Below, in pieces: positions 1 to 5,039 of a DNA stretch of 6,785 nucleotides; the first letter of the stretch is position 1; each line of letters starts with the position of its first letter. Made by a program: the position numbers and the translations under genes. The notes beneath the pieces are model-generated. The model worked only from the letters and a program-made list of their open reading frames with translations, ran no database searches and was not told the origin of the DNA. Source of the stretch: a bacterium (lineage in GTDB: Bacteria; Verrucomicrobiota; Verrucomicrobiia; Limisphaerales; UBA11358); NCBI GenBank assembly GCA_021781185.1, contig JAJXXI010000320.1, positions 1 to 6,785 of the forward strand, written 5' to 3'.

Positions 1-1
1 C

Positions 2-292
2 TACCGGAACCTGATGGATTATCTTTATGCGCCGGGGCCGTATTACCGGCGGATCCGCACGTTCCTGCGCGAATACCGGTGTCCGAAGATGTCCGCCCCG
101 TTGAACTGGCGGTATTTGCTGGCGTTTTTCCGGGCCAATTTCCGCCTCGGCATTTTTGAGCGCGGACGTTTTCATTACTGGCATCTGCTGCTTTGGACTT
201 TCTTCCGCCGTCCGCGGCTGCTTCCGCTGGCGGTGACGCTCTCCGTCTATGGCCACCACTTCCGCAAAAGCTGCCGGGTGCAGGGGTTGTGA
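2..292 (+). CDS. C-terminal end of a probable B12-binding radical SAM protein (partial)
   Basis: The reading frame is open from the first bases, so the gene starts left of the window; about 96 C-terminal residues remain before TGA at 290-292. The segment is rich in aromatic and basic residues, with the pattern LYxPxxYYxRIxTFLREY near its start and a tail of the form GIFxxGRFHYWxLLLWTFFRRPRLLPLAVTLxVYGHHFRK. From family knowledge, this resembles the DUF4070-type C-terminal domain that follows the cobalamin-binding and radical SAM domains in many B12-dependent radical SAM enzymes. The CxxxCxxC iron-sulfur motif would lie outside the window and cannot be checked. The substrate is unknown. An unrelated membrane-associated protein is possible but less likely. 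There is a 102-bp gap to the next gene, which contains inverted repeats. Confidence 0.68.
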   Translation, partial: YRNLMDYLYAPGPYYRRIRTFLREYRCPKMSAPLNWRYLLAFFRANFRLGIFERGRFHYWHLLLWTFFRRPRLLPLAVTLSVYGHHFRKSCRVQGL

Positions 293-295
293 CTC

Positions 296-367
296 GTCGC
301 AAGCGAGCATGGGGTGAACACCCCATAGCCGGAGGGGGAGCCCGCAGCCTATGATGCTGGTTGCGAC
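296..367. repeat. Nested inverted repeats, possible structured RNA or repeat element
   Basis: An outer perfect 7-bp inverted repeat, GTCGCAA (296-302) with TTGCGAC (361-367), continues inward after a small internal loop into AGCAT (306-310) with ATGCT (354-358). Inside is a perfect hairpin ATGGGGT-GAAC-ACCCCAT (309-326) with a four-base loop. A competing pair, CATAG (324-328) with CTATG (349-353), would form an alternative stem. No T-run follows on either strand, so it is not a standard intrinsic terminator. It sits between the stop at 292 and the lipoprotein start at 395. It could be a 5' leader RNA, a processing or stability element, or a copy of a dispersed palindromic repeat. I cannot match it to a named family. 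Confidence 0.45.
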
Positions 368-394
368 AAACCAAAACCATAAATCACGCCGACC

Positions 395-919
395 ATGAAA
401 AATAAAATATTGTTCCTCACTCTCACTGCCGCGTTTGCCTTCGGATTGGCTGGTTGCAGCAAGAACGAAACCGGCTCGACCGCCGCTGACGACGCGAACA
501 AAGCCGCCACTTCCGCCGCCGATGCGGCTGCCCAGACCGCTGAAGCCGCCAAGGTCGAGGCCGCCAAAGTCGCTGAAGTCGCCGAGGCCGCCAAAGCCGC
601 CGAAGCCGCCAAGGTTGAAGCTGCGAAAACCGCTGAAGCCGCCAAAGTCGAAGCCGCCAAAGCCGACCAGGCGGCCAAAGTTGAAGCGGCAAAAGCCGCA
701 GACAGCACCAAGGCCCAGGGGTTGATTGACCAAGTCCAAAACTTCCTCGCCGAAGGCAAGCTCTCGGACGCCTCCAGCGCACTCCAGCAACTCACCGGGC
801 TGTCCCTCACCGACGTGCAGACGAAACTCGTGGACGGTCTGAAGGAGCAAATCCAGAAGGCGCTCGCGGCCAAGGCCGCCGCTGATGCCGCAGGCGCTGC
901 AGGTAATCTCCTCAAATAA
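395..919 (+). CDS. Small Ala/Lys/Glu-repeat lipoprotein
   Basis: A 174-residue exported lipoprotein. Residues 1-20 are a signal peptide (MKNK, then a hydrophobic stretch) ending in a clear lipobox L18-A19-G20-C21, so Cys21 should be lipidated and anchored in the membrane. A low-complexity Ala/Lys/Glu/Val region follows. Within it, 11-residue units begin at residues 53, 73, 84 and 95 (for example KVEAAKTAEAA), with a 9-residue unit at 64-72; this predicts a long helix of hendecad coiled-coil type. Residues 106-159 are a more ordinary amphipathic segment (QGLIDQVQNFLAEGKLSDASSALQQL and on), then an Ala-rich tail. The start at 395 is fixed by the signal peptide; no clear Shine-Dalgarno precedes it. 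Translation ends at tandem stops TAA-TAG (917-922). The role is unknown; a periplasmic spacer or wall-interacting protein is an inference. The ORF and lipobox are secure, the function is not. Confidence 0.87.
   Translation: MKNKILFLTLTAAFAFGLAGCSKNETGSTAADDANKAATSAADAAAQTAEAAKVEAAKVAEVAEAAKAAEAAKVEAAKTAEAAKVEAAKADQAAKVEAAKAADSTKAQGLIDQVQNFLAEGKLSDASSALQQLTGLSLTDVQTKLVDGLKEQIQKALAAKAAADAAGAAGNLLK
551..709 (+). repeat. Tandem 33-bp coding repeats (11-residue units)
   Basis: Inside the lipoprotein gene, residues 53-105 read as KVEAAKVAEVA, EAAKAAEAA, KVEAAKTAEAA, KVEAAKADQAA and KVEAAKAADST. Four units are 33 bp and one is 27 bp. The DNA copies are diverged at synonymous positions (AAGGTC, AAGGTT, AAAGTC, AAAGTT for the KV start), so the repeat is old rather than a fresh slippage product. 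The unit count may vary between strains. Confidence 0.75.
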
Positions 920-966
920 TAGTGGCCAACGCTTCAAACATTCAAGCGAACCAAAGCAGGCGGGTC

Positions 967-1440
967 ATGATCCCATCTCATTTGGCCTCACTGAGGTCTT
1001 GACGCTCGACGCCCAAAGGCGAACCCATTTCATTCATTGCCGGGGTGCTGCTGCTGTTGCCGTTTGGACGGACCGCCCTGCAGATGTTCCGCCGGAAACA
1101 AGGACCGCCTTCCATCCATGATTGGAATGGCTGAGTTGCAAACTGCGGCGAGAAACCTGAATGGCGCGATGAAAAACAGTCAGACGGCACCGCGCACCTG
1201 CCGGAAATCACCGATGCCGCGGAGGATGCTCAAATGCTGTCCGCACTGGTGGAACAGACGCGGACCGCGATTTGTGAAATCGAGCGGCTGTTGAAAGCCA
1301 GGCAGCGGCACGCTCCTGCGCCATTATGTGAACAAGACAAATCCGCCACCTTCTCATCCGTTGCCCTAAATCACCGCGCCGAAACCGGCACCGGTGCGGA
1401 TGCTTCGTTTGCCCCGGGATGCTTCGAAATAAGGCCGTAG
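967..1440 (+). pseudogene. Coding relic with in-frame TGA stops; possible former small membrane-anchored protein
   Basis: One frame carries protein-like sequence across stop codons. After ATG at 967 there is a TGA at 1000-1002, then 43 codons including a hydrophobic segment (FIAGVLLLLPFG) followed by basic residues (MFRRKQG), which looks like a membrane anchor. A second TGA lies at 1132-1134. The same frame then continues for 101 codons with an acidic, helix-like part (LPEITDAAEDAQMLSALVEQ, then TRTAICEIERLLKARQ) and a less convincing end before TAG at 1438-1440. That one frame keeps an anchor, a linker and a helical segment suggests a single gene inactivated by point mutations, for instance CGA to TGA. 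No family is recognised. Chance, or two small genes, remains possible. Confidence 0.4.
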
Positions 1441-1566
1441 CGGCATCGTGTTCTTGTGCAGATTGCCAGAAGTGGCGGAAGGGTTGCACCTCATGGCGGA
1501 GCGGAGTGCATCGCCTCGCTTCCTTCCAGGGTTAATAACCAAAGTTCAAAAATTGAAAGAATCCAA

Positions 1567-1698
1567 ATGAAAGCCATGTTTCTTCTCACGCTTGCCTCCG
1601 TTGTTGCGGTCCCCCCTGCTAATCACGAGTTCGCCGTTGACATCCGCCACCACCACGCCATCTGGACCGGCTCGACGGTGCTGGTGGTGATCGTATAG
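1567..1698 (+). pseudogene. Signal-peptide-like start of a truncated ORF
   Basis: The frame encodes 43 residues starting MKAMFLLTLASVVAV, a good signal-peptide core, preceded by an A-rich leader (AAAAATTGAAAGAATCCAA). After about residue 17 the sequence loses protein-like character and contains HHH and short hydrophobic runs before TAG at 1696-1698. A C6 run at 1612-1617 is a possible frameshift site, but shortening it by one base only exposes another stop after about 25 codons. It is probably a 5' gene remnant rather than a functional peptide. It lies opposite a similar-looking minus-strand start, so at most one of the two is likely to descend from a real gene. Confidence 0.3.
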
Positions 1699-1783
1699 GC
1701 CACGCCTTGCGCCAGTGCTGGAATTGCCACGGACAGCAGGCTGCACGCCGCCATCTTGAAAACGGTCTCGAAAGTTTTTTCAT
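1623..1783 (-). pseudogene. Frameshifted, truncated secreted-protein start
   Basis: On the minus strand, an ATG at 1783-1781 is followed by six A residues and then, one base out of frame, a typical export signal: MAACSLLSVAIPALAQG from 1754, then VAYTITTSTVEPVQM. Adding one A to the A-run would give an uninterrupted start MKKTFETVFKM joined to that signal peptide, with a plausible cleavage after ALA. This suggests a one-base contraction of the homopolymer. Downstream the frame degenerates (WWWRMSTANS) and stops at 1625-1623. In the next frame, DVNGELVISRGDRN-like sequence continues, hinting at a second shift. Alternatively the short 43-residue ORF from 1754 is the expressed form. No family is recognised. 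Confidence 0.35.
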
Positions 1784-1980
1784 GAATACTATCGGTTAAA
1801 ACTGACTGGGTCGTTTTCTGAACCGTGCAAATACTGTTTGGAGACGGAACGCTACTCGGTTCAGCGCGGCCAGATAATGGCAACACCCGCATCCGGTTCA
1901 TCCAGCCAACAAGGATTCTCGAACTGACTGCGAGTCGCCGACCCGCGTCGGCTGAACCTGTTCCTGCTGCAAAAGTGAAG

Positions 1981-2010
1981 AAAAACAGGCCGGCAACCTG
2001 CCGGCCTGTT
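1981..2010 (-). terminator. Strong hairpin with T-run on the minus strand
   Basis: A perfect 12-bp inverted repeat, AACAGGCCGGCA (1984-1995) and TGCCGGCCTGTT (1999-2010), has a 3-base loop. Read on the minus strand it is followed directly by a T-run (TTTTT including the stem end, then CTTC), the layout of an intrinsic terminator. On the plus strand it is followed by ATGATTTTGG, which is weaker. It lies 27 bp beyond the minus-strand stop at 2040-2038. No intact minus-strand gene now uses it, so it may be left over from one, or it may act weakly on plus-strand transcription coming from the left. Confidence 0.6.
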
Positions 2011-2037
2011 ATGATTTTGGGCGTTACCCACCAGCGG

Positions 2038-2163
2038 TCAGGCTGTGGTCTGCTTGTGCTTGCGCAGGATGCGCGCGGTGCTCACACCCATCACATTGTG
2101 AACGCTTATTTCCCGCTTTTTTCCCCGCCCCGCTTGATTTAGGCTGGCACATGGCTTGTTCAT
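2038..2163 (-). CDS. Doubtful 41-residue basic ORF, possible gene-end remnant
   Basis: A minus-strand frame runs from ATG at 2163-2161 to TGA at 2040-2038 and encodes 41 residues, rich in Lys and Arg, ending NVMGVSTARILRKHKQTTA. The frame is closed upstream by TGA at 2175-2173. The last 20 residues look helical and basic, and the stop is followed after 27 bp by a terminator-like hairpin, which is the main argument that this was a transcribed gene end. Its start overlaps the first 13 bp of the divergent TPR gene. It may be the remnant of a larger gene cut away by rearrangement, a small basic protein, or chance. No family is recognised. Confidence 0.25.
   Translation of the reverse strand: MNKPCASLNQAGRGKKREISVHNVMGVSTARILRKHKQTTA
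2141..2150 (+). promoter_or_regulatory. Weak ribosome binding site for the TPR gene
   Basis: AGG at 2141-2143 lies 7 bp before ATG 2151. It is short but well placed, and it favours this start over the in-frame ATG at 2175, which would cut off the only N-terminal arginine of the signal peptide. No clear -35/-10 pair could be assigned upstream. Confidence 0.4.
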
Positions 2164-4832
2164 GGCGATGGCTCATGGTTTTGCTCGTGCTCGTGCTGGG
2201 TGGCGGACCAGTGTTTGCCGCATCTTCCCGCGAAGAACGGGCTTATGCGGCTGCCGTGGCCGCTTTTCACGACGGCATCTACAGTCAGGCGGAGACGGAG
2301 CTGGGCCAGTTTGTCGGGAATTATGCACACTCGCATCACCTTCCCGAGGCGTTGCTGCTCAAGGCCCAGGCGCAATTCCAGCAGGGCAAATATGCCGCGG
2401 CGATGACCACGTTGTCCGTGCCGCCTGCCGCTCAGGGCAGCTTGGCTGATCAATATGCCTACTGGCGCGGCGAGGCGCAGTTTGCCCGGGGGGATTTTGA
2501 GCAGTCGGCGGAAACGTTCACCAATCTCGCCGCCCGGTTTCCGCAGTCCCCGTTGGTCCTGACTTCTGTGGTCGAGGCCGGCACCGCGCTGGCCCGGCTG
2601 GAAAACTGGCCGGGGGTCGAGCAATGGCTGGGCCGCCCGAACGGTGTCTTTGCGCTGCAGGCGGCGCAGGATGACGGCAATGAACTGGTCGCGCGCGGAT
2701 GGCTTTTGCTCGCGCAGGCGCAACTGGCGCAGGACAATTTTGCCGGTGCCGACGCGACGTTAAAACGAGTCAATCCACAACGGCTGCCGCCGGCGCTGGA
2801 CTGGCGGCGGACGGATTTGAAATGCCGCGTGGATCTGGGCGCGGGCAACCTGGCCGGAGCGCTGGCCGTCACCACCAACCTGCTGGCCATCGCGCGTCAG
2901 CAAAAGGACACGGCCCCGGACCAGTTCGCGGACAGTGTGGCCCTGCGCGGCATCGTGCTGGAGCGGATGGGCCGCTGGGCGGAGGCCGCAACGAACTGGC
3001 AGGAAAATCTCGCGCCGGGCACGCCCGAGGTCCGGCAGCGCGAGGCCATCTTGAAACTGGCGGCCGATGCCACGGCCCAGCATAAATTCACCGATGCCCA
3101 GACGGCACTGGCCGCGTTTCTCAAACGGTTTCCCGACGCCCCCTCGGCCGGCCTGGCCCTGCTTACACTGGGCGAATTGAGCTTCAAACAATACCTCGCG
3201 CAACCGGTGGCGACCAATTATCTCGCCGCAGCGCAGGGTGATTTTGACCAGTTGCTGCGCACCAACACCGCGATGACCGATCTCGCCGGCAAGGCGTATC
3301 TGGACCGCGGCTGGTGCTTCTGGCTCGCGGCCGGCATGGCCAAGGGCTCGGGCGATGTTCAAACCGCAGCCCAAGCACTCAGCAACAGCCTGGCGGATTT
3401 CAGCGCGGCGGCGGACCGGCTACCCTTTTCGCCGGATCTGGCGGTGGCCAAATTCAAGATGGGGGATGCGCTGTTCGCGCTGAACCATTTCGCCGGCGCC
3501 CGGACGAACTATCAAGCCGTGCTTGACGCGTTCGGCGGCTTGCCGGTCGTGATGAAATCGCTGGGTGCCCGCGCGCTGTATCAACTGGTCCGCACCAGCT
3601 CGGAATTGCGGGATGCCGCCGGCGCGGAGCGGGCAATGCGGCAGTTGCTGGAGCAGTTTCCCGAGAGCGACCTGGATGACGACGCCATGCTGCTGCTCGG
3701 CGACGGACTCTCCGAATATGATTCCCCCACCAATGCCCTGCGCGTGCTGCGCGAATTTGCCCGGCGTTTTCCGGATTCGCCGCTGCGGCCGGAGGTGGAC
3801 TTCGAGGCGGCGCGGGCTTATGAATCGGCACGGAACTGGCCGGAGGCCATCACCGGTTACGAGGGCTGGTTGAAAAATTTCCCCACAAACAATCTCCGTC
3901 TCCGTTCACAGGTGGAATACTCGCTGGCCTGGTCGGAATTTCAGGCCGGCAACGAAACCAACGCCTTGGCGCGATTTGCCGGATTCGTGACGCAATATCC
4001 GGCCAGCCGCCTGGCCCCGCTGGCGCAGTGGTGGGTGGCGGATCATTATTTCCGGCTGGGCGGCACCAATTTCTCGGAGGCCGAGAAAAATTATGAATAC
4101 ATTTTCCAGAACACCAACCAGGTCTGGAAAGATGCCACCAACCTGTTCTATTCCGCCCAATTGATGGCCGGCCGGTCGGCGGCCGGCCGGCTGGGATTTC
4201 AGGACGCGGCGAATTATCTCACCCGGCTCGTGGCGGATACGAATTGCCCGTCACCGCTGGCCACCCAGGCGCTCTTCGCCTACGGCGGCGTGCTGATGCG
4301 GATGGATTCCCCGGACACGAACCACCCCAACGCCAACTTCGAGCTGGCCACGAATGTCTTTACGCAGCTCATCCAAGCCAATCCAACCAACGAACTCGGC
4401 GCGCTGGCTGGCAGCGAACTGGGCGATTGCGACCTGCAACTCGGCGCGCTGGACGCCGCGACCAACGCTTATGCGCAGGTCGTGAATTCGCCCTGCGCCG
4501 GCGTGGGCCTGCGTTGTCGCGCCCAGGTCGGCCTGGGCCGCGTGCTGGAGAAAATGGCCGAAACCGCCCCCCCGGCCGATCGCAAGACGCTCCAGCAGGA
4601 GGCCTTGAAAAACTATCTGGCCGTTTTTTATACCAGCATCGGCAACGGCCTGCGCGACGACGAAACCCCCGAAGCTTTCTGGGTCAAGAAGGCGGGCCTG
4701 CAAATCCTGCCGCTGTTGTCAGCCGATGGCAGTTATCCCACCAATTTCTTTGACCGGATGGAATCCTTGTTGCCACAATTAAAAGACTCTTTGGAAAAGA
4801 AAAAATTGGCGCTCGAAGCGGAAAAGAACTGA
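2151..4832 (+). CDS. Large secreted tetratricopeptide-repeat protein
   Basis: An 893-residue exported repeat protein. Residues 1-23 are a signal peptide (MACSWRWLM, hydrophobic VLLVLVLG, and cleavage motif V21-F22-A23 before A24). The rest is almost wholly helical TPR-like repeats of the BamD/CpoB/YbgF style. The recurring turn motif is FPxSxL or a variant, at about residues 130, 327, 503, 540, 577 and 616, each preceded by helix pairs with A/G/Y at packing positions. Examples are the segments at 31-52, 65-87, 101-125, 435-461, 508-537 and 583-612. It ends in a charged Lys/Glu helix (SLEKKKLALEAEKN). Such proteins act as periplasmic or outer-membrane-facing scaffolds; the partner is unknown. 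There are 18 Thr-Asn dipeptides, many at helix starts or turns. No enzyme motif is visible. It stands alone: relics lie upstream, and a terminator and a convergent gene lie downstream. The ORF is certain, TPR class very likely, specific role unknown. Confidence 0.93.
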   Translation: MACSWRWLMVLLVLVLGGGPVFAASSREERAYAAAVAAFHDGIYSQAETELGQFVGNYAHSHHLPEALLLKAQAQFQQGKYAAAMTTLSVPPAAQGSLADQYAYWRGEAQFARGDFEQSAETFTNLAARFPQSPLVLTSVVEAGTALARLENWPGVEQWLGRPNGVFALQAAQDDGNELVARGWLLLAQAQLAQDNFAGADATLKRVNPQRLPPALDWRRTDLKCRVDLGAGNLAGALAVTTNLLAIARQQKDTAPDQFADSVALRGIVLERMGRWAEAATNWQENLAPGTPEVRQREAILKLAADATAQHKFTDAQTALAAFLKRFPDAPSAGLALLTLGELSFKQYLAQPVATNYLAAAQGDFDQLLRTNTAMTDLAGKAYLDRGWCFWLAAGMAKGSGDVQTAAQALSNSLADFSAAADRLPFSPDLAVAKFKMGDALFALNHFAGARTNYQAVLDAFGGLPVVMKSLGARALYQLVRTSSELRDAAGAERAMRQLLEQFPESDLDDDAMLLLGDGLSEYDSPTNALRVLREFARRFPDSPLRPEVDFEAARAYESARNWPEAITGYEGWLKNFPTNNLRLRSQVEYSLAWSEFQAGNETNALARFAGFVTQYPASRLAPLAQWWVADHYFRLGGTNFSEAEKNYEYIFQNTNQVWKDATNLFYSAQLMAGRSAAGRLGFQDAANYLTRLVADTNCPSPLATQALFAYGGVLMRMDSPDTNHPNANFELATNVFTQLIQANPTNELGALAGSELGDCDLQLGALDAATNAYAQVVNSPCAGVGLRCRAQVGLGRVLEKMAETAPPADRKTLQQEALKNYLAVFYTSIGNGLRDDETPEAFWVKKAGLQILPLLSADGSYPTNFFDRMESLLPQLKDSLEKKKLALEAEKN

Positions 4833-5039
4833 CCCGGTCGGGAAAATTGCGCCGGCGTCGCGCCGGCCGGGGCGGAGCAGCCGGAGACCGGGCCAAGTCC
4901 GGGCATGGCGCGAGGCAGCGCGACAGAATAAAATCCATCTGTTGGCGGCACTTGTTTTGAAACCGCTCAAGCCGGTTCTCATGAAAAACACCGTTCCATT
5001 TGCACGGAACGGCGTTTCGTTTTTACCGGCGACTTCAGT
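4833..5039. other. Spacer between convergent genes
   Basis: This 207-bp gap separates the TPR gene stop from the MgtA stop. The left half is GC-rich with a short hairpin GCCGGCG-TCG-CGCCGGC (4851-4867) lacking a T-run. The right half holds the bidirectional terminator listed separately. Short frames here are extensions or shadows and carry no gene-like sequence. Confidence 0.7.
4984..5024. terminator. Bidirectional intrinsic terminator between convergent genes
   Basis: The stem CCGTTCC (4991-4997) pairs with GGAACGG (5006-5012) around an 8-base loop. After one A-C mismatch, AAAC (4986-4989) pairs with GTTT (5014-5017). On the plus strand it is followed by CGTTTTT (5018-5024). On the minus strand the complement of AAAAAC (4984-4989) gives GTTTTT. 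It therefore fits termination of both the plus-strand TPR gene and the minus-strand magnesium ATPase gene, whose stop lies only 15 bp from the T-run. Confidence 0.85.

Larger units (their letters stand above)
920..2150. other. 1.2-kb stretch without an intact gene, containing coding relics
   Basis: No frame here gives a convincing full-length protein. Frames on both strands are short and mostly lack family-like composition. Three pieces stand out and are listed separately: a frame-consistent relic with TGA interruptions (967-1440), two opposed signal-peptide-like starts (1567-1783), and a short minus-strand frame with a terminator-like hairpin (1981-2163). Between 1441 and 1566, and between 1784 and 1980, I see nothing I can name. 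No transposase fragments, tRNA or flanking direct repeats were seen. Confidence 0.6.

Noticed and set aside
551..709. CRISPR array or non-coding satellite
   Set aside because: The 33-bp periodicity is in frame, has no spacers and encodes 11-residue protein repeats.
349..915. 188-codon minus-strand frame antisense to the lipoprotein gene
   Set aside because: Its Ala/Ser-rich sequence is what the complement of the Ala/Lys/Glu repeats gives; the plus strand has a clear signal peptide and lipobox.
1132..1134. TGA read as selenocysteine
   Set aside because: No selenoprotein family context and no evident SECIS-like hairpin just downstream; a disabling mutation explains it more simply.
1388..1397. 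Perfect palindrome GCACCGGTGC
   Set aside because: Ten bases in GC-rich DNA is expected by chance, and there is no promoter or paired site nearby to suggest an operator.
1825..2142. 105-codon plus-strand frame before the TPR gene
   Set aside because: It runs through the 12-bp hairpin at 1984-2010 and has no family-like composition, domain pattern or start signal.
2160..3374. Long minus-strand frames (187 and 204 codons) inside the TPR gene
   Set aside because: They are complement-strand shadows of GC-rich coding DNA, with Arg/Gly-rich composition and no motif.
4851..4867. GC hairpin just after the TPR gene as its terminator
   Set aside because: No T-run follows; the hairpin at 4986-5017 is a far better terminator.
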